Below, piece after piece: positions 43,455 to 52,785 of a DNA stretch of 64,000 bases; the first letter of the stretch is position 1, and each line of letters starts with the position of its first letter. Under the pieces are notes generated by a model that worked only from the letters and a program-made list of their open reading frames with translations, ran no database searches and was not told the DNA's origin. Position numbers and translations under genes: made by a program. Source of the DNA: GCA-2746795 sp963747345 (GTDB taxonomy: Bacteria; Chloroflexota; Anaerolineae; Promineifilales; Promineifilaceae); assembly GCA_963747345.1 (NCBI GenBank), contig CAVVFA010000001.1:1-64000 (forward strand), in the 5' to 3' direction.

Positions 43455-44573
43455 TCAGTCCCCAAAACTCGTCCCCACCCGCCGCGCCGAATCCACCCAG
43501 GGATGATCCAGCGGCACCGTTTTGCGCTGGTCTACCACCTGTGCCAGCGGTACCGGTTCCGTACTCTCGCCGCGAGCCGCCACCATAATCCCGTAAATAT
43601 CCTGCTCAATATAGCCCACACAGGCCGTGCCCAACCGCGTCGCCAACAGCCGGTCTACCGTAGACGGCGTGCCGCCGCGCTGCACATAGCCCAAAATCGT
43701 CACCCGCGATTCCAGCCCCGTCAGATCCTCCAACTGCCGGGAGATACGCAGCGTGCTGTCCTTCCTTTCCGCCTCTAACTGGTCGATCTCTATTTTAGCT
43801 TGTTTTCGTTCAGCCTTCTTTTTTGCATTTTCCTTCTTCGTTGTAACCTCGGCCAAGGTTTCAGCTTCCGCCAGCGACATAGCGCCTTCCGACACCGCCA
43901 CAATACTAAAACGACTGCCATGCCGGCTGCGCCGCCGGATTGCTTCCGCCACCTTTTCAATGTTATAAGGGATTTCAGGAATCAGAATCACATCTGCACC
44001 GCCGGAAATACCGGCGCCCAGCGCCAGCCAACCCGCGTTATGCCCCATAATCTCCACCACGATAATGCGGTGATGGCTGTGTGCTGTGGAGTGCAGGCGG
44101 TCGATGGCTTCAGTGGCAATGCCCAGCGCCGTATCGAAGCCAAACGTGGTATCGGTCATAGCCACGTCGTTGTCGATGGTTTTGGGCAGCGTGATGACGT
44201 TCATGCCTTTTTTCATCAAGCGGTAGGCGTTTTTGGCGGTACCGCCGCCACCCAGACAGACAAGCACGTCCAGATTATGTTTCCGGTAAACGTCCATCAT
44301 GGCGTCGGTCATGTCCATCATTTTGCCGCCGAGCGGCATTTTGTGCGGCTTGTCGCGGCTGGTGCCCAGAATAGTGCCGCCCACGGTGAGAATACCGGAC
44401 AACATGTGTTCTTCCAGCGTCATCGTGCGATTTTCCATTAAGCCGCGGAAGCCATCCCGAAAACCAATCACGTTAAAACCAGCACGATGGGCTGCTTTGC
44501 CCACTCCGCGAATGGCCGCGTTCAAGCCTGGGCTGTCGCCCCCTGCCGTCAAAATTCCAACATATTTAGACAT
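43455..44573 (-). CDS. pfkA: 6-phosphofructokinase (canonical active site)
   Basis: 372 residues, intact. Motifs: GILTAGGDSPGLNAAIRG at the start, VCLGGGGTAKNA at the nucleotide site, PKTIDNDVAMTDTTFGF with both catalytic aspartates, EIMGHNAGWLALG, and LGYVQRGGTPSTVDR in the C-terminal half. A charged helical insert of about 45 residues (KKENAKKKAERKQAKIE) precedes the last part, which suggests a long-type or group III enzyme. It phosphorylates fructose 6-phosphate in glycolysis. Whether ATP or PPi is the donor cannot be settled by eye. The divergent paralogue at 14829 lacks the TIDND motif. Confidence 0.9.
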   Translation of the reverse strand: MSKYVGILTAGGDSPGLNAAIRGVGKAAHRAGFNVIGFRDGFRGLMENRTMTLEEHMLSGILTVGGTILGTSRDKPHKMPLGGKMMDMTDAMMDVYRKHNLDVLVCLGGGGTAKNAYRLMKKGMNVITLPKTIDNDVAMTDTTFGFDTALGIATEAIDRLHSTAHSHHRIIVVEIMGHNAGWLALGAGISGGADVILIPEIPYNIEKVAEAIRRRSRHGSRFSIVAVSEGAMSLAEAETLAEVTTKKENAKKKAERKQAKIEIDQLEAERKDSTLRISRQLEDLTGLESRVTILGYVQRGGTPSTVDRLLATRLGTACVGYIEQDIYGIMVAARGESTEPVPLAQVVDQRKTVPLDHPWVDSARRVGTSFGD

Positions 44574-44597
44574 GTGTTCCTCCGGTTAAAGATGGCT

Positions 44598-44644
44598 AGA
44601 GCGAGAGCAAGCGTCTCATGGCTTCTTCCTCTCGCTCTCGCTCT
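44598..44644. other. Hairpin between phzF-like gene and pfkA
   Basis: AGAGCGAGAGC ... GCTCTCGCTCT, a perfect 11-bp stem with a 25-base loop and no strong T-run. It may reduce read-through from the phzF-like gene into pfkA. Confidence 0.4.
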
Positions 44645-44649
44645 ACACT

Positions 44650-45439
44650 CTAGCTCATAAGCTGCCCGCGCAAAACGGTAACAGCTTGCCCTTGCAGCAG
44701 CACCCTGTCGCCAACGACGGACACCCGAATCAAACCGCCGCGCGGCGAAGCCTGGTAAGCGGTGAACTCCGTTTTGCCCAACTTACCTGCCCAGTACGGC
44801 CCCAAACAGCAGTGGGCCGAACCCGTCACCGGGTCTTCGTCAATGCCCGACCCCGGCGCAAAAAAGCGAGACACAAAGTCCAGCCCCGCCGTTTCCGCCC
44901 GCGCCGTAACGATGACGCCGCGCACGGGCAGGGTGCGCAGCATGGCGTGGTCGGGGGTGATGGTGCGCACGGCCGTTTCCGACTCCACCTCCACAATATA
45001 ATCAAACGCATTCCGCCCCACATACACCGGCTCCACACCCAGCGCCTCGGCTAAACCGGGTGGTGTTTCGGCAGGCGTTTCTGGTTTGGCGGGGAAGTTG
45101 AGCGTAATCCAGTTTTGGGTGAGAACGGCCGTTAATAATCCACTCTTGGTATGAAAACGCGCTTCCGCATCGGCCGCCAGCTTACCCGTCTCCCACAACA
45201 CATGGGCGCTGGCGAGCGTGGCATGGCCGCATAAATCCACCTCCACCGCTGGCGTGAACCAGCGCAAAATGTAGTCATCTGCTTCCGGCACCAGAAAAGC
45301 CGTCTCCGACAAATTCATCTCTGCGGCTATAGCTTGCATCCATGCTTCATCTCGCCGCTTCTTTTAACAAACAAACTGCCGCCGGATTTCCTGCAAACGG
45401 CTTATCTGTAAACGCATCAACCTGATAAATTTCAATCAT
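44650..45439 (-). pseudogene. PhzF family isomerase-like protein, frameshifted
   Basis: It starts at ATG 45439 with IEIYQVDAFTDKPFAGNPAAVCLL, the typical PhzF N-terminus, then loses frame near 45355. The main part continues as MNLSETAFLV (catalytic Glu region), DYILRWFTPAVEVDLCGHATLASAHVL and GSGIDEDPVTGSAHCCLGPYW. The fold is a diaminopimelate-epimerase-like pair of barrels. Members outside phenazine operons act as isomerases or racemases of unknown substrate. The frame is lost through one small indel and all motifs remain. Confidence 0.8.
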
Positions 45440-45614
45440 TTTTAATCCTTTAAGGCGGCAAAGTTGCAGGGTTGCAAGGTTACGCGGTTGTCTGTTGTCA
45501 AAAAAATCTGCGCAATCTGCGCAATCTGCGGTTTAAAATGTTTCTTTATCGTCATGCCATTTTTTCAGAACGGCCGTTTCCTTCTCTGCCGCCAATCCAT
45601 TCCTCCATTCATAA

Positions 45615-46540
45615 TCAGCCGGACGATGTATTGAGCCAGGCCAGCGTATCACGTACTGTGTCGGGTAATGGACGGTATACCAACCCTTTCGCTTGCGCTT
45701 TGCGGCAGTCTACTGACCCAAAACCCGCGTCTTCTTCACCAGGAATCCACAATGGCAGTTCCGTCCACGGCGCAATTTCGTTTGCCACAATAAAATCTTC
45801 ATCGACCCAGGTGAAGGTAGCATCACCGCCGTTGGTTGTTTTGCAAGTTTCCAACAGCGCTTTGCATGGACAAGGGGTCGGCTGGCCCGGTGACATTGAA
45901 TGGGCCAGTTAGTTTTTGTTCAGTTGCCCACAGCGTCCAGGCCGCCAAATCGCGCACATCAATAAACTGCACCAGTCCATCAGGCTTGCCTGGAGCCAGC
46001 ACCTCGCCGCCGCGAGCCACCCGGGCAGGCCAGTAGCTAAAGCGGTCGGTTTGGTCATGCGGGCCAACAATGAGACCAGCTCTGATATGGAGAGAACGGC
46101 CGTTCATCCCCGCATCTATCGCTTTTTCACACAACACCTTCAACGGCCCATACGTCTCCCCATCCACCGTCTCGACAGTTTCGTCTGCCATCGTCGCCAA
46201 CGGCGAATCTTCGTGTGATGCCTATCTCGCTGAAATCCGAATAGACCGAAATCGAAGAAATAAACGTGTACTGCTCCACCGCCTCCGCCAGCAGTTCAGC
46301 CGAATCGCTCACCAAGCGCGGCACATAGCCGCAGGTGTCAATCACCGCCTCCCACCGCCGCCCTTTCAGCACATCCAGCCCGCCATCCCGATCCCCCACA
46401 AGCTGTTCCACCTCTGGATACAAATCAGGATTGCTCTGCCCTCGATTAAACAGGGTCACTTCATGTCCTTTTGCCAATGCCGCTTCCACCAAAGCCCGCC
46501 CCACAAAGCGTGTGCCACCCAAAATAAGTAGTTTCATCAT
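45615..46540 (-). pseudogene. NAD-dependent epimerase/dehydratase family protein, frameshifted
   Basis: The N-terminus MMKLLILGGTRFVGRALVEAALAKGHEVTLFNRG is an NAD-binding Rossmann start. DTCGYVP, YTFISSISVYSD (Ser region) and YGPLKVLCEKA (Tyr and Lys) follow, then GLIVGPHDQTDRFSYWP. Frames change near 46215 and 45870, so two indels split it into three pieces. The C-terminal piece is FTWVDEDFIVANEIAPWTELPLWIP. The family includes nucleotide-sugar epimerases and isoflavone-reductase-like proteins. Substrate unknown. ATG 46540 or 46537, with GGAG about 12 bases upstream. Confidence 0.8.
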
Positions 46541-46683
46541 TTCGCACTCCATCTTCACCTGAACTCTTTCAGCTCAGGCTTCATGACTACTTCATCATTT
46601 CAAGAAAGCATACCGAATGATAGAAACCTTGTCTACCGAGAACGGCCGTTTCCCGCTAAAATAATACATTAGAGTCTGGCGGC

Positions 46684-46710
46684 GTAACGCGATTTGCCAA
46701 ATCGCGCCAC
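46684..46710. repeat. Dispersed 27-bp palindrome, copy 3
   Basis: Same arms (GCGATTTG/CAAATCGC) as at 18935 and 31617. Here it lies 45 bases upstream of the leucyl aminopeptidase start. Confidence 0.75.
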
Positions 46711-46754
46711 TATCCAGACAAATAACCACATCCACATTTCCCACGGAGGGAACC

Positions 46755-48243
46755 ATGAACGTAAAAGTGAAACAAGGCAGCATCCAAGATACCACCGCCG
46801 ACACCCTCATCGTCAACCTGTTTGAAGAAGTCACCACCCCCGGCGGGGCCACCGGCGCCGTAGACCAGGCGCTCAACGGGGCCATCAGCGAACTCATCGC
46901 CAGCGGCGACCTGACCGGCAAAGCAGGCGAAGTTACCGTTTTGTATCCACGCGGCGCCATCCCCGCCACGCGCGTCTTGGTAGCCGGTTTGGGCAAGCGC
47001 GAGGGTTTCAATTTAGAAGGCGTGCGCCAAACCGCCGCCGCCGCCATCCAACGCGCTCAGGCACTCAAAGCCAAAGAAGTAGCCACCATCGTCCACGGCG
47101 CAGGCATTGCCGGGCTGCCCGCAGCCGCAGCCGCCCAAGCCACCGTAGAAGGGTCGCTGCTGGCCTTGTACACCTATGAAAAGAAAGATGATGAAGGCAT
47201 TGCCGGGTTAACAATTATTGAATTCGACGAGACCAAGCTGGCGGAAATTGAACGGGGCGTAAAAGTAGGAACGGCCGTTGTCACCGGAACCACCCTCGCC
47301 CGCGACCTCGTCAACATGCCGCCCAACATCGCCACCCCCAAGAAAATGGCCCAAACCGCCACCAAAATCGCCGAAGACCACAACATGAGCCTCAATCGTT
47401 GGTGGGCGCAAATGGGCGGCAAAGCACAAAATGGGCGCTTTCCTCGCCGTCGCGCAAGGTGCTGGCTTTTCACCTAAATTCATCGTCATAGAACACAACG
47501 GCGACCGCACTGACCTGCCCACCATCGTTCTCGTGGGCAAAGGCATCACCTTCGACACCGGCGGCATCTCCATCAAACCCTCCGCAGACATGGGTGCCAT
47601 GAAATCAGATATGGGCGGCGCAGCGGCCGTTTTGGGTGCCATGAAAACAGTAGGGCTGCTCGACTTGCCCCTGCGCGTCATCGGCATCACCCCCTGCACC
47701 GAAAACATGCCCGACGCCAACGCCTACCGCCCCGCCGACGTCATCACCGCCAGCAACGGCAAAACCATCGAAATCATCAGCACCGACGCCGAAGGGCGCA
47801 TGGTTCTGGCCGATGCGCTGGTCTATGCCAGGCAATACGAACCAGATGCCGTCGTTGATTTGGCAACTTTAACCGGGGCGGCCGTTGTCGCCCTGGGCGC
47901 AGGCATGGCCGCTGGCCTCTTCAGCACCACCGACAACCTGCGCGACAAACTGCTCAACGCCGGACAAGCCACCCAGGAACGCCTCTGGCCGCTTCCCCTC
48001 TGGGATGACTACAAAAAAGCCATCGAATCAGATGTCGCCGACATGAAAAACAGCGGCGGGCGCATGGGCGGCGTAGCCACCTCCGCCATCTTCCTCAAAC
48101 AATTCGTAGACTACGACAACTGGGCGCATCTCGACATCGCGGGCATGGCGCTTGCCGAAAAATCACAAGGTTACGTCACCAGAGGCGGCACCGGTTTCGG
48201 CGTTCGTTTACTGGTAGATTTCCTGCAAAACTGGTCTGCATAA
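46755..48243 (+). pseudogene. pepA: Leucyl aminopeptidase (M17), frameshifted
   Basis: It starts at ATG 46755 (GGAGGG 9 bases upstream). The N-terminal domain (MNVKVKQGSIQDTTADTLIV) is followed by TTLARDLVNMPPNIATPKKM. The frame changes near 47397-47430, then KMGAFLAVAQGAGFSP and the metal-binding core GKGITFDTGGISIKPSADMGAMKSDMGGA and STDAEGRMVLADAL follow. The latter is normally NTDAEGR; Ser replaces Asn here. About 495 residues in all, the usual PepA length. It is a cytoplasmic hexameric peptidase with two metals, releasing N-terminal residues. A hairpin follows at 48243. Confidence 0.85.
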
Positions 48244-48302
48244 AAAGAGACTAGAGATTAGAGATTGGAGATTAGTCTAATCCCCAATCTCTAATCTCTT
48301 TC
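48243..48302. terminator. Hairpin after pepA
   Basis: AAAGAGA, GATTAGAGATTGG ... CCAATCTCTAATC, TCTTT: a long stem with a small bulge, followed by a short pyrimidine run. Likely terminator. Confidence 0.6.
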
Positions 48303-48403
48303 CCCTCTTGCATCATCACATAATCCCCTCTAAACTAGAAACCGTTCATTTTCCACGACAACCTGCTCATATCACCAAACCAATATTTATGAGGAGCGCA
48401 ACT

Positions 48404-49558
48404 ATGACAGTGCCCACCCCCCCATTGACCTTAGGTGTTGAAGAGGAATATCAGATCATCGATCCGGAAACGCGAAATCTGCATTCTTACATCACCGAAT
48501 TAATCTCTCAAGACCAGGCTCGCCCCACGAAGCTCAACATCAAACCGGAATTCATGCAGTCCCAAGTTGAAGTAGGCAGCCACGTGTGCCGTAATGTCAA
48601 AGAAGTTCGGGCTGAAGTAATCCGTCTACGCCGGTCTATGAGTGCCATGGCGGCTGAAAATGGACTGGCGATTGTGGCGGCTTCTACCCATCCGTTTGCT
48701 CATTGGGAGGAGCAAACCATCACAGAAGGCGTGCGCTACAAAGAATTACTGGACGATATGCAAGGCTTGGCTCGTCGTTTACTGATATTTGGCATGCACG
48801 TGCATGTCGGTTTTGGCGAAGATTTGGAGTCCAAGAATCTCATGATTGAGATTATGAATCAGGCACGGTACTTCATCCCGCATTTATTGGCGCTCTCGAC
48901 CAGTTCTCCCTTTTGGCATGGGGAAGATACGGGCTTGAAATCATATCGCAGTGTGGTGTTTGAACGGCTGCCACGCACGGGCATTCCTCATTCGTTTAAT
49001 TCATGGAATGAATATAAAAAATATGAAAGCACATTGGGCAAAGTAGGGTCATTTGGCAAATCAGATACGCTTGCCAAAATTTGGTGGGACATCCGTCCTC
49101 ATCCTGTGTTTGATACGCTGGAATTCCGCATCACTGATATTTGCACGACGGTGGATGAATGTGTGTGCATTGCCGCGTTGTTCCAGGCAATTTGTGCCAA
49201 GCTCATCAAACTGCGTCGGCAAAATCTCTCCTGGCGGCACTATCGCCATATGCATATCACAGAAAACAAGTGGCGGGCCGTGCGCTATGGCGTGCAGGGT
49301 GAATTGATTGATTTTGGCATTGAAGAAGCGGTGCCGTTCCACTTTTTGATGGAAGAATTGCTAGAACTGCTTGATGATGTGGTGGATGATTTAGGTAGTC
49401 GCAAAGAAGTGGAGTTTGTGCGTACCATTCTCAAGGAAGGCACGAGTGCAGATCGGCAAATTGCGGTTTATCGTCAACACGGCGGGGATGATAACCGCGA
49501 GGAAGCGCTGAAAGCGGTGGTCGATAATCTCATCGTGGAAACGAAGCGCGGCCTTTAG
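48404..49558 (+). CDS. Carboxylate-amine ligase, YbdK family (GCS2-like)
   Basis: 384 residues from ATG 48404 (GAGGAG 9 bases upstream). It opens with LTLGVEEEYQIIDPET, the N-terminal motif of the glutamate-cysteine ligase 2 fold, then EFMQSQVEVGSHVCRN, IFGMHVHVGFGED and WWDIRPHPVFDTLEFRITD. The family forms amide or gamma-glutamyl bonds with ATP; the best-known members make gamma-glutamylcysteine, but most YbdK-like proteins have unknown substrates. The stop codon TAG (49556-49558) is formed by the first bases of a 113-bp palindromic element. Intact. Confidence 0.85.
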   Translation: MTVPTPPLTLGVEEEYQIIDPETRNLHSYITELISQDQARPTKLNIKPEFMQSQVEVGSHVCRNVKEVRAEVIRLRRSMSAMAAENGLAIVAASTHPFAHWEEQTITEGVRYKELLDDMQGLARRLLIFGMHVHVGFGEDLESKNLMIEIMNQARYFIPHLLALSTSSPFWHGEDTGLKSYRSVVFERLPRTGIPHSFNSWNEYKKYESTLGKVGSFGKSDTLAKIWWDIRPHPVFDTLEFRITDICTTVDECVCIAALFQAICAKLIKLRRQNLSWRHYRHMHITENKWRAVRYGVQGELIDFGIEEAVPFHFLMEELLELLDDVVDDLGSRKEVEFVRTILKEGTSADRQIAVYRQHGGDDNREEALKAVVDNLIVETKRGL

Positions 49559-49668
49559 GTAAAAGCGGGAAAGTTTTCTGGAAATAAAATGGGCGAAACC
49601 CGCTTTTCCTTGAAGGAAACCACAATTTTGTGTGCTGGTAATTTTGAAAACTTTTTGTGGTTTACCTA
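49556..49668 (-). repeat. 113-bp TA-flanked palindromic element, copy C (inverted)
   Basis: Opposite orientation to copies A, B and D. It ends TTTACCTA at 49668. Its first TAG is the stop codon of the ligase gene and it ends 10 bases before the stop of the minus-strand DUF1385 gene, so it separates two converging genes and may act as a terminator for both. Confidence 0.85.
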
Positions 49669-49677
49669 GTTGTTTGA

Positions 49678-50697
49678 TTAAATTGCAGGATTACCCGCAG
49701 GTGCTTGCACGAGAACGGCCGTTTCCGGCACATCCTGGTCTCCATGTTCATATATCATCATATGATTAAATGCGGCAATCGCCACTTCTATAATCGACTC
49801 ATCCGGTTCCGCCGTCGTCAAGTGCTGCATTGCCAAATTCGGTTTGGTGATGAGGCGAATAAACGCATTGTCCTGATGAGCGGCCGTGAAGCGTAAAAAT
49901 TCATACGCAATGCCCGCAATCACCGGCAATAAAATGAGGCGTGACAAAAGCCGAATATACAAAGCCATCGGCGGGAAAAAGCTGTAAACGATAATTGAAA
50001 TGACCACCACAGACAGCAAAAACGCCGTGCCACAGCGCGGATGTTCTAATGAAAAAGTGGCAACGTTGGCTGGTGTTAATTCTGCCCCCGCTTCATAGGC
50101 GTTAATCGTTTTATGCTCTGCGCCATGATACCGGTAGAGGCGCTTGATGTCGGGCATCAAGCTAATGCCCCAGATATAGCCAATCAGCAGTATAAGCCGA
50201 AACGTGCCTTCGATGACGTTTTCCACAAAGGTGTAGTTTTCCACGTTCAGCACAGATACGATCCCTCTGGCAACCAGGACGGGGAAAACAAAAAACAGCA
50301 AGATCGCAAACGTCAGCGAAAACAGAACCGTTGCCCACTGCATCGGCCCTTCAAACACCTTGCTGGGGTCTTCCTTTTTCTCGCCTTCCTTGCCTTCTTC
50401 GTCCTCTTCTTCCAGAGCGACTTCGGCAGAAAACATCAACGCTTTAATGCCCAGTCCCATCGCATCCCACAGCATCGTCAGGCCGCGCACAAACGGCCAG
50501 CGGGCAATGCCCCCGCCATAAATCGTTTTATTGAGCGGTTCGGTATGCACGACAATGTCGCCTTCCGGGTTGCGCACCGCCACGGCCAATGCCCGTGAGC
50601 CGCGCATCATCACGCCTTCAATGACGGCTTGCCCGCCATAATTAAACTTGGGAGCCGCAGATGTATTGTTATTTTGTGTATTAGTTGAGTTAGACAT
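49678..50697 (-). CDS. DUF1385 membrane protein
   Basis: 339 residues from ATG 50697. A longer frame to 51081 joins it to a different upstream gene only because that gene is frameshifted. The domain begins with YGGQAVIEGVMMRGSRA and has about four membrane helices (WATVLFSLTFAILLFFVFPVLVA, FRLILLIGYIWGISL, FLLSVVVISIIVYSFF, LILLPVIAGIAYEFL). The conserved RYHGAEHKTINAYEAG and EHPRCGTAF sit between helices. Family function is unknown, with proposed roles in metal or nucleotide metabolism. Intact. Confidence 0.85.
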   Translation of the reverse strand: MSNSTNTQNNNTSAAPKFNYGGQAVIEGVMMRGSRALAVAVRNPEGDIVVHTEPLNKTIYGGGIARWPFVRGLTMLWDAMGLGIKALMFSAEVALEEEDEEGKEGEKKEDPSKVFEGPMQWATVLFSLTFAILLFFVFPVLVARGIVSVLNVENYTFVENVIEGTFRLILLIGYIWGISLMPDIKRLYRYHGAEHKTINAYEAGAELTPANVATFSLEHPRCGTAFLLSVVVISIIVYSFFPPMALYIRLLSRLILLPVIAGIAYEFLRFTAAHQDNAFIRLITKPNLAMQHLTTAEPDESIIEVAIAAFNHMMIYEHGDQDVPETAVLVQAPAGNPAI

Positions 50698-50765
50698 GGG
50701 CTGCATTGTACTGAGTGCCTGGAGGTCGGTCAAGCTGTTGTAGAAACCATTAAGGAATTGGAAAT

Positions 50766-51000
50766 TTAGCCCGCCAGGGCATTGGTAACGATGATGAATA
50801 AGAGGATGGTAATCAGGGTGATGAGAGTGAAGATAGAAACGGCCGTTAACGAAATAGCATTGCCTTCTTCCACAATCAGACTCACCCACTTTTGGAGCCG
50901 AACTTCCCGCATTCTGCCCCGGTTTTAACTCCTTGCCACAATGCCAACAAACCGTGTCTGTTGGCAGAATAGTTTGGTCACAATTGGCACATTTCAAAGC
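50766..51000 (-). pseudogene. Small zinc-ribbon protein with C-terminal membrane helix, frameshifted
   Basis: It starts at GTG 51000 with AGGGG 8 bases upstream. ALKCANCDQTILPTDTVCWHCGKEL gives a two-CxxC zinc ribbon. Near 50890 one extra base (AAAAGTGGGTG) shifts the frame; the next frame gives VSLIVEEGNAISLTAVSIFTL and ITILLFIIVTNALAG before TAA at 50766. So the whole is about 78 residues, ribbon outside-in and one helix. Unknown function. It precedes the DUF1385 gene by 68 bases. Confidence 0.55.
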
Positions 51001-51172
51001 CACAAAATCACCCCTATTTAAAGTGTAAACTAGTTTACACTTGCATTGTATCAGACTTACCTGTCTGGGCCGTTTGTTCAAGATAGAATAGCCTCATTGA
51101 GTGATTAAGTAAACGGTATTGGAAACATTACTCAACGAAATAACCTATTCCTCCTTTTTTCTCCTCTTCCCG

Positions 51173-51202
51173 CAAAGGGCCTCGCAACGCGAGGCTCTTT
51201 GT
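51173..51202. terminator. Terminator-like hairpin
   Basis: AAAGGGCCTCGC ... GCGAGGCTCTTTG with a 2-4 base loop. It lies between divergent genes. Confidence 0.5.
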
Positions 51203-51289
51203 GGTTTAAACAGCGTTCACATAAAAACATTAACAAAGGAACACATATTTTCTTTGTCTCTGTGGTTCTTTGTCCCGTTGTCTTAAAAA

Positions 51290-51912
51290 ATGTCTACAAT
51301 TACCCGCATGAACGAAAAAATCACATGGCTTACTTCCAGACGAACAATTCGACGTTATCATCCAATTCGCATTCCTGATGAGTTGGTCGCGCAGATGCTT
51401 GCCGCAGCAACCTGGGCACCTTCCGCGCATAATAGGCAGCCTTGGCGTTTTGCCGTCATCCAAAATGACCACATGAAGCAGCAACTAGCTCACAACATGG
51501 GCGCAAAATTACGCGCAGACCTAACACGCGGACAATGTGCCATCTCATCTTATTGAAAAAGATGCTCAGCGCTCTTATGAACGGATAACAAAAGCCCCGC
51601 TGCTCATCTTGCTATCGCTATCTATGGTAGATATGGATAGGTATCCTGATGAAAAACGACAACACAATGAATGGCTTATGGCTGTTCAGAGTACCGCTTT
51701 GGCTGGTCAAAATCTGCTGCTTGCTGCCCATGCCTTAGGGTTAGGGGCGTGTTGGATGTGTGCGCCACTGTTTTGTCCTGAAATTGTTAAAACGAGTTTG
51801 TCGCTGCCCGACAGATTGGGATCCGCAGGCGTTGATTACCGTAGGGTATCCGGCTGAGGACAAGGAAAAAACGCGGCATTCTGTTGAGAGCCGTACCATT
51901 TTCTTCCGCTGA
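51290..51912 (+). pseudogene. Nitroreductase family protein, frameshifted
   Basis: The N-terminus ITWLTSRRTIRRYHPIRIPDELVAQML and TWAPSAHNRQPWRF give the FMN-binding signature (SRRTIRRY, PSAHNRQPW). The frame shifts near 51545, then LLSLSMVDMDRYPDEKRQHNEWLMAVQSTALAGQNLLLAAHALGLGACW follows; a second shift near 51800 leads to DPQALITVGYPAEDKE and the stop at 51910. About 207 residues, the usual size of small nitroreductases or FbiB C-terminal-like proteins. It uses NAD(P)H and FMN; substrate unknown. ATG 51290 or 51308; no strong ribosome site. Confidence 0.75.
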
Positions 51913-52019
51913 TTGATGAGAATGTATAATGAAAACGGCCGTTCTATTGTCACTCTCTCCAAAATTTGCTAAAATCCAGATTGATTCAATTTATCCGATA
52001 AATCAAATCAATTAAACTT

Positions 52020-52697
52020 ATGCGCTTAAATCAACTGGATTCCGATTTTCTCAAATATCTCATTAACAACCACGTAGAACCGGGGGAGCGTGTGCCTACG
52101 CTCAACGAAATCAGTACCGAACTGGGTATCAGCGTGGGCAAACTCCGTGAACAACTAGAAGTTGCCCGTGTACTCGGATTCGTTTCGGTACGTACCCGCA
52201 AAGGAATTCAGCGTGAGCCATTTGAATTCAAACCGGCCGTTCTCATCAGCCTGTTATTTAGCCTCGGTACTGGCGAAACACAGTTCAAACAGTTCAGCGA
52301 TTTACGCCAGGCAGTTGAAACAAGCATGTGGCTCGAAGCGGTTACGCTGCTCACCCCCCAAGATAAACAAGAATTGTATGAAATCGTCGAACAAGCGTGG
52401 AAAAAACTACGCAGCCATCCCGTTCATGTCCCCAACGGCGAACATCGGCAGTTCCATCTCAAAACATTTAGCCGCTTAGAAAACCCCTACGTACAAGGCT
52501 TGCTTGAAGCATACTGGGATGCCTACGAAGCCAGCGAACTGACACGCTTCGTCAACTACCAATATTGGATAGATGTTTGGACTTATCATGAAAAAATCGT
52601 TGAAGCGTTAGCCAGAGACGATTTTGAGCAAGGTCTCACCCTTCTAACCGAACATTTTTGTCTATTACCAACTGCGCCTATCTTGCAAAACAGTTGA
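52020..52697 (+). CDS. GntR family transcriptional regulator (FadR/FCD type)
   Basis: 225 residues. The winged helix is at 1-70 (VPTLNEISTELGISVGKLREQLEVARVLGFVSVRTRKG), and a C-terminal all-helical FCD ligand domain follows (FSDLRQAVETSMWLEAVTLL ... HRQFHLKTFSRLENPYVQGLLEAYWDAYEASEL ... WTYHEKIVEALARDDFEQGLTLLTEHF), where His and Asp/Glu positions can bind metal and an organic acid. It starts 89 bases before the oxidoreductase genes and in the same direction, so it probably controls them in response to a 2-oxoacid or related ligand. Intact. Confidence 0.85.
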   Translation: MRLNQLDSDFLKYLINNHVEPGERVPTLNEISTELGISVGKLREQLEVARVLGFVSVRTRKGIQREPFEFKPAVLISLLFSLGTGETQFKQFSDLRQAVETSMWLEAVTLLTPQDKQELYEIVEQAWKKLRSHPVHVPNGEHRQFHLKTFSRLENPYVQGLLEAYWDAYEASELTRFVNYQYWIDVWTYHEKIVEALARDDFEQGLTLLTEHFCLLPTAPILQNS

Positions 52698-52785
52698 TAA
52701 AGAACCATAAGAACAGATACTCAGAGTAAGGGACATAAAAAACTCCCCCCTTTTTATGTCCAAATTTACAAATTAGGAGATTATT

